DNA of 64,000 nucleotides from Chalara sp. BL73 (GCA_918026815.1 CAKJVC010000030.1:806001-870000), one strand, 5' to 3'. Numbered from the stretch's first letter, positions 9,765 through 22,045 are shown. Notes: generated by a model from the letters alone, not told the origin. A program made the numbers and translations.

Positions 9765-12588
9765 TCACTGCCCAGTTGAAGCAGCGAGATTTGAGCAAAT
9801 ACAGGGATTGTTCCTGGACACGAAATTAGTATTCATTGTTGCCTCGTTACAATAAGAAAATGGAACTTACCCATTCGAGCAAAAGCCAAATGTAAACCCT
9901 GCCGCCGTACATGAGGCTGGACACGCCGACGCAGCGTCGCAAGTAGCGACACAAATGTCCTCCCCGGGGCTACCTCTAAGACAAAGATTTAGACTCTTGT
10001 CGGGCTGTGGAAAGGCTACGAGGAAGACTTACAAAGCTAAACAGCGCTGTACACCGTCACTACTAGCATCACATATATTCAAATTACCGGCTTCACACAA
10101 TGTGTTCGAGTTGACAACATTTGCGGGAGCACTAGTGCTAGTAGGAGATGGAGCAATAGTAGTCGTTAATGAAGGATCGTCAGTCGAGATAACAATAGTA
10201 GCCGTTTCTGAAGGACCCTGAGTAACGATAGTGGTAGTCGAACTCTGACCTGGACCAGCGGTATTGCCGGGTGTTGCCGTAGGACCCAGAGTAGCGGCAT
10301 TAGTAGTCGTTCCTAATGAGCTTGAGGGTCTCACGGCACAAGCGGCCTGGCGCTTGTCCAATGATCGCAGCTTCAAGGGCGTGGTGCCCTGGTAGTTCAA
10401 GTTGAACTTGAAGGAGAAGGCATCTTGTGAGAAGAGCGGGCTGCCTGTGAATCTAGCGATGGCCGCACCCACAGTGCCAGTTGCAAGCCTACTGCTCCTC
10501 ACGAGGTTTGTAGCAAATGCGAATCCTTCCCTGTTAGCCGTGGCAATGCGCTGATCCATGAAAGTTGAGAAGGCGGAAGCGAAAGTGGCAGGGATAGGGG
10601 CGCCATCAACCTTGCGGGTGAGGCACTAAGTCGCACGTCAGTCAGCCTATTACTCGCGAGAGGGTTGAGATAAATTTGACATAGCTTACCTCATTTGTAA
10701 TTACGTCGTCAATACCTTGGCTGTTAAAATAGGATTTGAAAGTTAGTTTAAGAGTGCATTGCTTGATGTCTAACGGAAGTGTGATAGTTACTTACAAGGC
10801 TTCAAAAATCCGTCTATTTGTGTTGCTAAACAGCTGTGAAACGGCAGGGTCATTGCATATGGTGAAAACATTAGAGATATCCTGGAGTGTGAAAAGTGCT
10901 GCCTCCGCTTCGCTCAAAAGTGCATTCCTTGGGCTTAATCTCCTGAGCCCACCCGGCGTAAATACCTATTCAGCTTTTAGTGAGAATTTTACAACAACCC
11001 TTTAATAGAGCCGGAAGTTGGAAAATCACTATATGAAATAGGTAACTGGATGAGACATACTGTGCCTTTGATGTTGTTAGTGCTTTGAAGCATCCCAGCC
11101 AGATCCGGAAATCCATTTCCTGGAAGTTGATCGAAGATTGTCTGAAGGCGGGACTGGGCAGTAGCACCTGCTGGCCTTGAAGCATCATTTGACATGAAAA
11201 CCGTGTTGAGGTCATCACAATCAAAGGATGTGCTTGATAACTGGCTTTCTATAAAGTCGTTCAGGAATTTCAATTCCCCTAAATTGCTATTTTAGTATGG
11301 TTACAACAAGGTGTTTAAGGAAGAAGAAAAAGAAAGAAATATAGAGCCCCTTACAGACATGGTCAACGCTCCCTTCAGATTTGGTTTTCCCCCCAATCCC
11401 CACAGGATCACCGTTTGAACCTGCAGTCGGGAGGGCATTCGAACCAACGCTTGTATATGTAGGTAAGGCGCCACAGTCTTGTCGTCCAATAAACCAATAT
11501 TTTGCCGTTTGAAAGACTGCTTCATTCCGGCCAGGATCACCTGTAGGGAGTGCCTCCATACGTGTTATGGCACCAGGGCCAGGGTAGGTAGGTTGCACGA
11601 CTCTGGTCGCAATTGTACAAGTTGGCCCTCTGGGAGTCGAAAATACTCCAAATGTTGCTGCTCTCTTTTCGAGCTCTGGTTGTATGTCAGGAACGGCAAT
11701 GCGGCCAGCGATGGGTCGTCCAGAAAGCCTCAGATCTCGCTTATTGAAGTCGCCTTGCCCGTTCTGGGTATCTCCATTATCTGGAGGTGGATAATCAGGG
11801 TCCTGGTATCGAAGGCAACCAGCGCTGGTTGAAGATGAGGATGAAGACGATGTGGAGGATGATGAGGTCGTGGGCCGACTCGATGTGGGCTGAGTGGTAA
11901 CTGGGTCATCTGATCTTTGAGGATCTTGATTTGAGCCCGAACCGCCCGCAACCTGGGTAGCTCCGGCAGCAATTGGAGTAGCTACTCCATTTACGACAAT
12001 TGTACCTCCACCGGGTCCGCCAATAACGACGATGCCAGCTGCGACAATGATAGTAGCTCCTCCACTTACAGTAGTAGTGAGAGTCCCGCTGGTCGTGGAA
12101 GTTGTCCTGGTGGGTGCCAAAGTGGCTGTTGGCGCGCTGGTCAGAAGTGGTGTGGTGACCGAAGAAGTGGTGCTCGAAGCGGTGGTGCTCGAAGCAGTGG
12201 TGCTCGAGGGTGTAGCAACCGGTGGTTGTGTATTTGATGTAGAAGAAACCGAGGACTGTACGCTAGAGGATATGCTGCTTAACGATGTTCCTGTTGATGT
12301 AGAAGATGTTGAGCTTCTCGAATTAGGGGCTGGAACTTGTGATGAAGAAGACGTCACGGAAGAAGACGTCCTGGAGGTTGCTGCTCCATTCGGCCTAGAA
12401 GAAGGAACGGATGACGACAGGGCCGTTGACAAGGTCGCACGTGAGAGAGCCGGGTCAACCGAAGTCCTGCCAGGCAGTCCGGGAGAAGCCCCACGAGAGG
12501 TAGAAACACCACTTGGGGTAGTTTGTGCAAGAGTAAGCGAGACAAAGGCGCCTAAGAGAGCGAGATCCGCAAGCGGTGAGAAACGCAT
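9765..12588 (-). CDS. Secreted Ser/Thr-rich modular protein with Kex2-type sites and a Cys-rich, defensin-like C-terminus
   Basis: Seven exons (12588-11355, 11278-11061, 10965-10796, 10720-10690, 10625-10033, 9975-9871, 9813-9765) sum to exactly 800 codons, giving 799 residues. Residues 1-22 form a signal peptide ending in LTLAQ. Residues 23-255 are a mucin-like Ser/Thr/Pro tract expected to be O-glycosylated, interrupted at about 175-215 by a hydrophobic Gly/Val/Ile-rich segment. Lys-Arg pairs at 283-284, 308-309 and 642-643 are in Kex2-like context (FNKR, LEKR, LDKR). The middle region (about 310-640) contains an HVWELKFLNDF segment reminiscent of C-terminal regions of fungal GH18 chitinases, but no catalytic chitinase motif is seen. 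The last 50 residues are Cys-rich with spacing C-x3-C-x9-GF-C-x6-C-x-C (767-790). The protein is extracellular; its role is unknown. Confidence 0.75.
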
Positions 12589-14214
12589 GGCTAAAACAGG
12601 AAAGGAAAAAAAACAAAAAAAAACAAATAGAATAGAGTAGGGAGGCCCAGGCGTGTGAACGAGGTCAAGCGAAAGAAGAAGGGAAGAAAAGGACGGCCGA
12701 GATCAAAGAGACTGATGATAACGCTGTAAGGAAATATCTTGGGCGATCAAAGGAGAAGCAATATATATTATTTATCGAAGGCAGCAAACCCTCAAACGGC
12801 GAGTAGCCAAGCCGTTCGATTTCACTTTTCATGATTAGGGTTTATCTGGAACGCATATCACGTCTTCGTGAATAAAGTTTACCTGGAACGCAGCTCTCTC
12901 GGCATTGTTGGTGGTTTGGTGTTTTATGTTTGAGACAGGCGGGTGCTCAATTGCGGTTAAGCTTGGTGCGCCACTTGTACCGTTTGACGGGTTCGGGGCC
13001 CAGCAGCGTGGGTTCATAGAGGAGGAGGCTTGGAGTTAGTTCAGAGTTGGCTTTCTATCCAACACCAAATGCTATGGGCGGTGGATGCTTGTCAACGGCT
13101 AACAGCCGAGGGGTTCGCGCTAAGACGCAGCCGCATCTACATGGCCGAAACTGGTATTTGGACAGCCCATTAAGTATGAATAAACACTCAAATATGATAC
13201 CTGATCTGGTGGTCCTGCTTCCATGGAAATAGTTTATTTTTTTTAATTAAATTTTTTCTGTATGAAATATTTTACATACAGATATATGCTTTTCTTATGG
13301 TTTCTAGACGTTATTACATCCATCAAGCCCGCATTATTCGGCTATGAGAGGCGCGATCCGCGTAGGTTTGATCCGCGATGGAACACCACACAAGCGAGAT
13401 CAACGGACGATCATCGTGCGGTTGGCGCCCCACCAATGCCTGACAGAAGCTTGTGCGACCATTAGCATTTAACATTACAGTACTCAGCCTAACGCAGACT
13501 TGTGTATTACTAACACATCTTTTCGCTCTCTTTCACCTTTCGCCGTTTCCCCTTTGGAGCGAAAGTCTCGGCCTCTTCCATTGGCGGTGCTACTGCGCCT
13601 TTCCCTTCCGTCGGGAGAGATTCTCGGCATTTGGGCTACTTCCTTTGGCGTCACCCCTTCTTCTCCCCTTCCCCCTTCTTGCTTCCCCTTCCTTTCCCTT
13701 TCTGGCGCATCTTTCCTGTGCGCAAAACGCTCGAGAACATTTGGCATAAATGAATGCACCTTCCCTCTTCCCCCTTTGTCTGGCTACCTTTGCCCAGGCC
13801 AGTTAAGGGAGGGTGCGGCTTGGTAGGTCGGCACTTGGATCCTAAACCATTATTCGTCCTTTACTCTACTAATTTGCTATATGCTCTGTATGTTCGCATC
13901 AAGGCACTCAAACAATTTGTTTCCAAAACACGCATACAACACGCGCAATATGCCGATCCTGTTATGATAATCCCTAGATAAAGTTCACTTAAGCTTTTAA
14001 CCCAGGCTTGGCACTTTTTTTAATGAAACGCCTAAGCCTAGTAAACGCAAGCTTTAATATCTTGAAAAGATACTCCATGCGCTCTCTGAGCACTATGGGT
14101 ACGGACAAAAAGGTGTCTGTCATGTGACATGTCGCACGACAATGCATCATCAAGCTTCCCCACACCAGCATTCCCCCAAAAGCTAGCCTGACTGAGGACG
14201 GGATCCAGCACATT
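12589..14214. other. Intergenic region with a pyrimidine-rich stretch
   Basis: No supported gene in about 1.6 kb. The stretch 13510-13720 is C/T-rich on the plus strand and gives long open frames on both strands by composition alone. An ATTTTTTTTAATTAAATTTTTT-like AT block lies near 13235-13260. The minus-strand frame at 13989-14213 directly follows the stop of the zinc-finger gene and is not joined to it by any usable splice site. Confidence 0.45.
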
Positions 14215-15053
14215 CTACGGATGCTCTTGTTCCGGCTGAGGATTCTCCTCCATCTTGCACGTCAACCGATGATATGCATCCTCCAATGTCTTGCGTCCAG
14301 GGCTCAGCACCTCAGCTCTATCCACAAAGGTGTGTTCCCCAGGACCCACATCAGCGCCACCCTCCACAATCTCCTGCATGAACATGAGATCCAGCTGCTT
14401 GGGCCGCAGCACCCAGTGCGCCTCCTTATACGAGCCGCCTAGCTGGGTCCAGAAACGCAGAGCGTTCTCATCGGTTGACAGCCAAGCGTTGATTACCTGG
14501 TGGAAGTGGTCGAAGCCGAAACCGAACCGTTGGTTGAGGGATTGCGCTGTTCGCATGTGAGTGGTGAGCGTTGGCGTGTCCGTTTGCGGCCAGCAGTTGT
14601 GTCGGAGCCAGGCGTACTCGGGTTCGACGGACCAGAAGCATTGGTGCGGAGCTGGAATGTTGATAGTACGAGCGCTGGCGGTAGTGAAGGGGTGAGGAGA
14701 AGTAGGAACGTGGCTGTGCGTGACCGGTGTGAGGTAGGTAGGAGACCATGCTCGCCTTTTGGAGTTGTTGCTGCTACTGAGAAGGTTAGCTATGGTTACC
14801 ATTGTCTTGAAGGCCTTGAATGTCTTAACTCCACCTACCCTGCCTTGAAACATCTGATAAAGTGCTTTTCCAGCTCGATCGTGCTTTGGAAACTCGTATC
14901 GCAGGAATCGCAAGTAGGCAGCTCGCTGCAAACTTTTAAATGTCGAAGGAGGGCATTGCGAGATGGAAGTATGATGGCGCAGAGGTTGCAGCTGCTGGGT
15001 TGTGAAGGTGTTCCGTGGATCACGATCTCACTGTTGTCTGCTTCTTCGCTCAT
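14215..15053 (-). CDS. Small protein with two C2HC zinc-finger motifs
   Basis: Two exons (15053-14839 and 14776-14215), joined by a 62-nt phase-2 intron (donor GTAGGT, acceptor CTTCTCAG, branch GCTAAC), encode 258 residues. Near the N-terminus are two C-x2-C-x12-H-x3/4-C motifs: CNLCAIILPSRNALLRHLKVC-like and CDSCDTSFQSTIELEKHFIRC-like. They resemble C2H2 fingers in which the last His is replaced by Cys. The C-terminal half has a Trp-rich section (WLRHNCWP, RFGFGFDHFHQVINAWLS) that I do not recognise. The ATG at 15053 was chosen; the frame upstream only offers a TTG. The fingers could bind zinc and nucleic acid or protein. No specific function is assigned. Confidence 0.75.
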
Positions 15054-15770
15054 GTTGTCCGGAATCTTTAAAAAGAAGACGGTATCAGCTGGTGAGTATA
15101 AGTTGGGGAGAGAAGATATCAAAGACGAGGTTGACGTGCTCAATCCACGTCCTCCAGGCGGGCGTCATTTAGCAAGGCTGTATGTGGTACAAGGAGATAA
15201 TATGATGAGTGAATTTCTTGGAGAGTAAGTAGTGAATGTGCAATTTTATTCCCAATGAACCAGGACCCGGTGATGAAGAACGAGTGCTTGTCAATGCAGG
15301 ATCGAATACGACGAGGCCGCTGTAATATTCTACATCTTGATTTGATTCAAATCAGTCATAATGTATTCACCAAGTGAAAAATATTCTGAACTTCTAAGTT
15401 GTGCTTAAACTCACTTTGGAGACTTTAGTACATTGAGTAGCAAAGCTAGTGAGACATTGAAGGATCCAATTATGATCTAATTTCGGGACGTGTGCTCTGA
15501 AAAGATCAACAAGTTTGGCGCTCACTATAATTGCCACACAAGTAAAATTACAAGACAAAACTCCAACAGACCGAATGCCAAAAAGATCGAGTCTATTTAC
15601 CTCCTGAGCTTTCCCTATGCTGCCGGGTATCTTATACAAGGTATCTATAAAAAGCAGCAAAAGCGTGGGGAAGAATCAAGCAAACCTCCCAATCCAAGAG
15701 ATCAACTCTTACAAAGATGCCTTACCGAATGCAAACGCCTGCAGATACAATTTGCCGATGCGGTGATCTA
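15054..15770. other. Intergenic region, no gene seen
   Basis: About 700 bp between the zinc-finger gene start and the MFS stop. It should hold the promoter of the zinc-finger gene. Overlapping small frames on both strands at 15394-15774 show no motif or splice partner. Confidence 0.45.
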
Positions 15771-17724
15771 TTAGGTTGAAGTTGTGTTGTCTCTGTCTTT
15801 CTTTGTCCTCATTTCTTCACCACCTTGCCCTGCTCGCTCAATCGCCGCAAATTCTTCACGTTCTTCGACGGTGAGCTCACTCTGTGCAGCGTTGATCTTG
15901 ACAAAAGCTCCGAGGATCACTAGAGCTGTCGTTGCACATGCGACCTCGAACCAGAACACTGCACGGTATGCGTCTCGCTCTCCAATCTTATCAACTTGGT
16001 AGCTGTTCACAATGTCCGCAGCACCAAGGAAGACTGCAATACCCAGATGTAACAGAAGCATGATAACCGAACCTGCAAGCCCTTGCTGTTTCTTCGGAAG
16101 CGATGTAGTGATGAAGATGTTTGCCACGTTGAATGTGATATCGATACCTATGGTGGCGCAGATCATACTTGAGAAGATGTATGCCCAGTAGTTTGCACCT
16201 TTCGGAGCAATGGCAAACATGAGCGGTGCTATGATCCACGACGTGCCGGCGATAAGAATGAGGATTGTTCCAGGCAGGAGGTGCATAACAAATCCGCCAA
16301 CAGTGGAAATGATGCAGCCACCTAGAGCCATAGGTACGTACCAAGCGACTACCTGTAGGGGCGATGCACCCATTATGTTCGACATGTAGAAAGTTGCATA
16401 AAGGAGGAAGATACCGAGGGAACCATATGTAAAGAAGAGTGCGATCATCAAGGCGGGCATGCGAGGAACTCTGAAAATGGAGGATGGGAGCAGTGGTTGT
16501 GTTGCACGCCACCCTTCAACATAGATTGATCCAAGAAGAAGGACGCATCCAACTGTGAAAAGTACGTAAATATATGGCGTGTTCCATCGTTGAGGCGCGT
16601 GGGCAGAATCAATAATAGCAAATGTAAACAGAATCAGACCAGTAACGATCAGAATTGAGCCCATCCAATCCATCTTAGGTTTTGTTGGTGATGAACGCTT
16701 CTCCATGATGTCAGATGGGATGGTAAGATAGGAAGTGACGGCCGTAATCGCAGTCAGTATTGTGCCAATCCAGAAATACCAACCCCAAAGGGTATACTCG
16801 GCTGTCACACCTGCGAAGAAAATACCAATACTATAATTCAGTCAGTCAACCACGTCACTGTTGCCTTACAAAGCGCTATACTCACAAGAATCCCATAGGA
16901 GCACATGCTCCATATATGCTGAAGACAAGATTCTTGCGAGGCCCAGGACGATAGGTGCTTCCTAGAATCATGACACTCGAAGGTAGAAAGGCGGCCGGGC
17001 CAAGGCCTTGCAGTGCGCGGCAAAAGTTGAGCATGATCTGGTCGGTGGAGAATCCAGCGATCAGGCTCCACACTGTGAGCCATGCCACGCCTGCGACATA
17101 TACTGGATATCCTCCGTACATGTCCGCCAAGCGTCCGAATATCAACAGGAAAGAAGCGACGACAAGAGAGAACGCGCTTGCTGGCCATGTTGCAGATGCT
17201 GCCGGGATATCTAGGCTAGTAGTAAGCGTCGGGAGGATTACTGTAAAGCCTGACACGAAGTACTCCTGGAAATGGCGGTCAGCACTGGAATTTGGTCAAT
17301 TTGGGAGACCTACGGAGAGCACCTGGGACATTGATATGGAAAATACGAATCCGACTTCAGCCCATAGCGACCCAAAGACGTCAGGTCGCTGTCTTCCAAG
17401 TCGTTCTAAACGCGCTTCAGGAGATTCTTCCGATCGCAAAGAGCCTGCATCTTGGGCTGGTATGGCTTCCTTCAGCCCGTGCATAGGTAGATCATTGAGC
17501 CTCTTTCGAGAAATTATTGCGAGGTTATCCTCATCCCCATATTCGAGAATCATATCGGCGTTTGCATTCGGAGATGAAAGTCCTTGATTGTTGCATGTAG
17601 CGATGGGGTCTTGTCTGGGCAACACATGGCGATTGTTCTGGTCATGGAGGTGGTGGCGATGAAGTTCTGGATCGGGTTGGGAAGTCACGATGGAGTTGCT
17701 TGGTTCAGCAGGACGGTAGGACAT
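15771..17724 (-). CDS. MFS transporter, DHA2/ATR1-like
   Basis: Three exons (17724-17314, 17265-16886, 16830-15771) with introns of 48 and 55 nt encode 616 residues. The first 135 residues are a hydrophilic, charged cytosolic tail. After the first splice the first membrane segment reads SQVLSEYFVSGFTVILPTL. The MFS motif A (GRLADMYGG) sits in the loop between TM2 and TM3, and ALQGLGPAAFLPSSVMILG follows as a motif C-like helix. The last exon carries about eight further hydrophobic helices and a short acidic/basic tail. The pattern fits the 14-TM drug:H+ antiporter-2 group, close to fungal ATR1-like (aminotriazole/boron resistance) proteins. It probably sits in the plasma membrane. The exported compound cannot be told from sequence. 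Confidence 0.88.
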
Positions 17725-20202
17725 GTTGCTACAAAAAGAGGCACGAGCCCTCCAAAGTCTCCAAAATCCAGGGATCTAGAATATGATCTGTCTGAAGTGA
17801 TGAGGGAAGTGGGACAGGGTAAATAAATATATATATTTCCTCGCCGGGGCAATGCCATGAGGTAACAGTATGCGGTGAAAGGCACAGAATATGTACAGCG
17901 ACTACGTGGGTTATCCCCTCCCCCCTGATAAATAATATTCAGCAAATGTATGTATGGGTGTGTGTGTCCGTTGTGTGAAGGATTTGTAATAAAAGGCGTG
18001 AGACCGCCGTCTGGGTCGTCACAATACATGATTGAGGGCGTCACGGTGCATTTATACATATAAAATGGTGGTTCCGCTTACAATTGCGAGTGAGTAAAAA
18101 TGACGCCCTCGCCATCCCATCTCGACCAATTTGGTTGGTCCTGGACCCGCATTTAGCAACAACCTGTTAGACTTTTTACAAAGTAGTCCTGGGCAAGCCC
18201 GGCTCTAGGTCTTGCATTACTCAATCAATTCCGTCAATGGTCAATGCGACAAAAGCCACGGAGTCACTAGACAATGGGTTTGGATGGAGGTTTGTCAGAA
18301 AATCGACGAATCATCCTCCCGCATCCTTCATCGACACATTCAACGCCGTCGCGGCGTATATCTTACAATTGTCGTGGTAATGGTGTTCGCGGGCGTGTAG
18401 TACCCAGGAACCACGATGTAGGGATCTAAATCTGGCAGCAGCAGTGTAACAGCATAGCTGCTGTGCCTGACAGTATCCCGCATCTTGTTAGCTGCTCCGC
18501 CAGTGGTTGACAGACAAGATTCTCGCGGTGCATACCGTGATGGAGGGGTATGATCTTGAACATTTCCCTGCAGATGCAAGAACGTTATTGATGGCGGTGC
18601 AACATGTGAAGAATATCCGGTATGTTGTGGTCAAGGAATGAATTGCAACAGTATTTCCAGAATCTTATGCAAGGCGTCGTCGATGCCAATATATGATTGT
18701 TGTTGTGCTGATTCTTCGGAGCCCGAGAAACCATGTCTACACCATTGGAGGGCTGAACACAGCCTCGGTATTGCTAAATCGGATATTCAGCCTTACTTAT
18801 CTGCAGGAACAAACAAAGGGCAGCCCAAGACGCCATATACCAATATATGGCACAGTACAGGCGGGTTGATTATCTTACGCCGGAGCGTCCAAAATTTTCT
18901 GTTACATATCTCAGCAGCTTAGCTTGAGTCTTTGCTATGGGAAGTGGGAACGGTGGATGACAAATTGTAAGCAAGATAGACTTCAGCCTCACCGCCACGA
19001 TTTACTTCCTCATTCTCAAGGCCACAAGAAATTTGAAAGCAGCAGGGGAGCGCTAGTTGCACTAACTCGATTCTTGCTAGCGCGCTCCACCCAAAAAATT
19101 CTGGCGAGAGCATAAAATCGTCGTTCTTCTCGCGCTCTTCTTCTCTCCTCATCATCAGTAGAGGATATAATTAATACTTATATTACTTTACACGAGAGCT
19201 CCACACTGTGGCATGCTGAGGGTTGCTCGTTCTTCTCGAAGAACACATGGGCTTTCTTCCGTTCCCGGCTTTCAAGAGAAAAGGAACCGACTCTTTCCTA
19301 CCAGCCGGCTTCTGCGCTTCTAGAGGAAGGTGACTGTGGGGTGGGTTCTACATACAGCTATACACGATGAGAGTTCGTTAGAGGAACAGCCTGGGAATGG
19401 CGGCCGACCGTGGAGGATTATACAATGCGTATGAGTGGTGGTTTGCGTAGTACGGGAAGTAGGAGCAGCGCCGAAATTCCTTTTGTAGGCGTTTCTTGAC
19501 TTCGTAAAGGTGACATCTTGATCATCGTGAATCTGCTACACCGTCGTAGGCATTACGCCTTTGTTAAATCTTACAATGTAGCCTCATGTGCCCAATATAT
19601 TCTGTGGATGGCAACGCTGCTACCTAACGAATATTATTAACACCTGACCCTCTGACTCTCTACGTTCTCGACGTTGTTCTTCCAAGTTTGCTGCCATAAC
19701 TATAAAAGCTTTCGAAGAAAGCCAAGGGCAACATGCAACCCTGGACAGTGAAATCCGAGGCCACTGTTGGCGATACTGAGCTAATGAGTATGCTGGAAAC
19801 GTAAGGGCACAAACCAATACGGCACATGCTGGAGACATCATCTGATATATCAAACCTATCACATTAAAACCCAGAGCGTGAAAAGCTATCCCCACAGTCG
19901 GATGGCTTGTTCAGTAGATATTTCGAGTCGTATTACAGAACACATTGCTGGATTGCACGAATATAATTTCTAGGCATGCAGATACAGCAGTAAGCAGGAG
20001 AGAGCATCATCAAATTAAATCATGAAACCTTGTGCGTCGGCCATGTAATTGGATTCATATCTAGCAAGCAAATTCACGACCAGGCGCAAACCAGAGTCTC
20101 AATAGAGAGCGACCAACCACATGCCCCAATTCCCATGCATCCGTCCTTCCAAGGCGGAACCCAGATGTAGTCATGCAAATGCAACAAAACTCATGGCACA
20201 GT
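17725..20202. other. Long intergenic region with one possible Cys-rich exon
   Basis: No complete gene is supported in about 2.5 kb. Around 18580-18765 the plus strand encodes a cysteine-dense run (CEEYPVCCGQGMNC and a later CCC triplet) just after a plausible acceptor TTTCCCTGCAG ending at 18573. I could not find a convincing 5' exon with a start codon, so it is reported as an observation and not as a gene. The rest, including 18900-20200, shows only short motif-free frames. Confidence 0.45.
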
Positions 20203-21042
20203 TTAGTAGATACGCTTTGGTGGCGACATGGAGGCCTTGATAACCAAGCTGCCAACGTTTTGCCATCCCTTCTTAAGCAGAGAGACAAGGTAGTTGATGG
20301 CCAACATGATGTTGGAGATCAGCTGGTCCTCAGTCATGTCAACGTTTCCGACAGCTACACCCATGCAGAGAACCTTCTTAAGTTGGAACTTGATGGTGGA
20401 CTTGACTTCGTTGATCTTTCCGCTAAGGTCCTCGTTGTGGGAGACTGGGGTTGGGAATTTACCAGCTGAATCATGTCAGTATATCAGCTATCTTTTCGTG
20501 TATGGATAGGTATACCTTTGGAAAGACCGGGGCCCAAAAGACGAGGAATCTGCTTGATCAAGGTATCGGAGGCGACAAATGCATCGTACTTGCGAGCAAG
20601 CTTCTTGATGAGTTTCTTGTTCTTGTTAAGCTTCTTCAAGTCATCAGCAGACATGGCGTCGACACCGCCGTGCTTAGCACGATCAATATCGTGTTGATCA
20701 CCGAGAATGCTATTGTTCCAATCAGTTTATGCCTTCTCCCCTATGTATTTGTTTGTGGCGTACCAGATGGACATGTTTGGGCGGGGGACGACTGGGAGGC
20801 GAACAGTTCCGCTGAAACGCTTGTCACGTTGGGGATCATAGTTCTTGAGGCCAATCTGGAGCTCGACGGTTTCGAGGAAGTTTCTCTTCTTTGTCTCGTT
20901 CGAGTAGGCGAGGAGTTCTTGGACGTTCGTGCGAACACCGGCTGTACCAATTGTTAGAAATGTGCTGGATTGAAGATTCAAGCAGGTGGGAGCTCGCAGT
21001 CCTTCCCATTCTGTACATACCGACTGTGATTTTGGATGCCAT
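20203..21042 (-). CDS. RPL1: Cytosolic ribosomal protein uL1 (L10a/L1)
   Basis: Four exons (21042-21021, 20941-20764, 20709-20516, 20465-20203) encode 218 residues, the expected length for eukaryotic uL1. The start [18 protein letters not shown] and the internal runs [28 protein letters not shown] and [14 protein letters not shown] are characteristic. The C-terminus ends [16 protein letters not shown]. The protein forms the L1 stalk of the 60S subunit, which contacts the E-site tRNA during translocation. The first coding exon is only 22 nt, and the introns are 79, 54 and 50 nt. This is the clearest housekeeping gene in the window and a useful synteny anchor. Confidence 0.97.
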
Positions 21043-21558
21043 TTTGACAGTCTTCCAATAGAAGTTGTAAGTTTCTAGTGGTGAGGCTTATTCGCAATTC
21101 TCTTTTCAGAAGGGAAATAAAAGAAGATTTCTGACGTTTCGATGATTTTGTGGGAGCCAGACTGCGGGGAGCCAGTTAAGCGAGCGACCTTGCTCCATAT
21201 TCGGAGTTAAGCTTCAGACCACCTTGACATTAATTCTGTGGTAGAAGACGATTCAATTTTCGATTCCTGCCCGCTCTCCTCAACTCCATTTCCAATTGTG
21301 CATCTTATTTCATTGGTATGGGTAGTTATACTTTAATCTATTGGACTACAGAAGAACAATAGGATGGTGACAAGTGCGTGGGTAGCGCATCAAACGATCA
21401 ACTTTCTTCCAAGGCTATAGCCCCTTGTTTCTACTTCATTCATTTCAAATGAGAACAGCCAACAACAGAAGGACATCTCAAAATGATATTCAGCAACTTA
21501 TCCCAAATGTTTAAAGAAAGGATATTAGAAAGCCTTGTTCCTTCCACCTAAGACCAAG
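21043..21558. other. Ribosomal protein gene upstream region
   Basis: About 516 bp between the uL1 start codon and the stop of the secreted Cys-rich gene. It must contain the uL1 promoter on the minus strand. A GAAGGGAAATAAAAGAAGA-like purine run (pyrimidine-rich on the gene strand) lies near 21110-21125, as is usual upstream of fungal ribosomal protein genes. No other gene is seen. Confidence 0.45.
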
Positions 21559-22045
21559 CTAAAACGCCGTGATCACTGGGCACCCTGTTGTCACTGTCAA
21601 CGTTGAAGTCGCTGTGTCACAGCCAGTCAAGCAAGTAGGACAGGTTTTTGGCCCCGTCACGGTCGCAGTCGGTGTTTTGGGGCAGTCTTTATCCGCGCAA
21701 GGCACCTTAATAATCTTGGTCTTGATCTCAATGCAGAGAATATGGGGCGGGCAGGTCTTCGGATCTATGGGGCAGTATGCTGCGACTGTTCGCCCTCCAG
21801 TTAGCGATTTGCGTTGAATTTGAGGAGACTATTATGTATACTTGGGCCCGTGTATGGAACTGTGGTCGTGTAGGTGTAGCATGATGTTGGCTGGACAGGT
21901 CCCACGGTGATTTGAGGTTCGGGCAGGGACAAGATAGGCTTGCTGTTGAGTTCTACATTAGCATTTGGTCCTGTTATCATTATGAAGCTTCTGCTGACCT
22001 CAATAGAGCTAGAGCTACAAGGCTGAGCAGGTTTGCGAACACCAT
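21559..22045 (-). CDS. Small secreted cysteine-rich protein (124 aa)
   Basis: Three exons (22045-21999, 21942-21842, 21785-21559), separated by two 56-nt introns, close to exactly 125 codons. The first exon gives a signal peptide, MVFANLLSLVALALL. The mature part has ten Cys, an even number, including a tight CPTCLTGC group, and Thr/Pro-rich linkers (YTYTTTVPYTGP near the first Cys). The first intron needs acceptor CTCAACAG with branch GCTAAT; shorter alternatives break the frame. The protein is expected outside the cell, stabilised by up to five disulfides. Size, Cys content and secretion make it effector-like, but no family is recognised and a cell-wall role is equally possible. Confidence 0.72.

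Noticed and set aside
12032..12640. Long open frame antisense to the Ser/Thr-rich exon
   Set aside because: It is the mirror of repetitive Ser/Thr codons; the composition (Val/Glu/Asp runs) is an artefact and the opposite strand has a signal peptide and a consistent seven-exon model.
13453..13826. Overlapping open frames on both strands
   Set aside because: They arise from a C/T-rich stretch that lacks stops; there is no motif, splice structure or clear start context.
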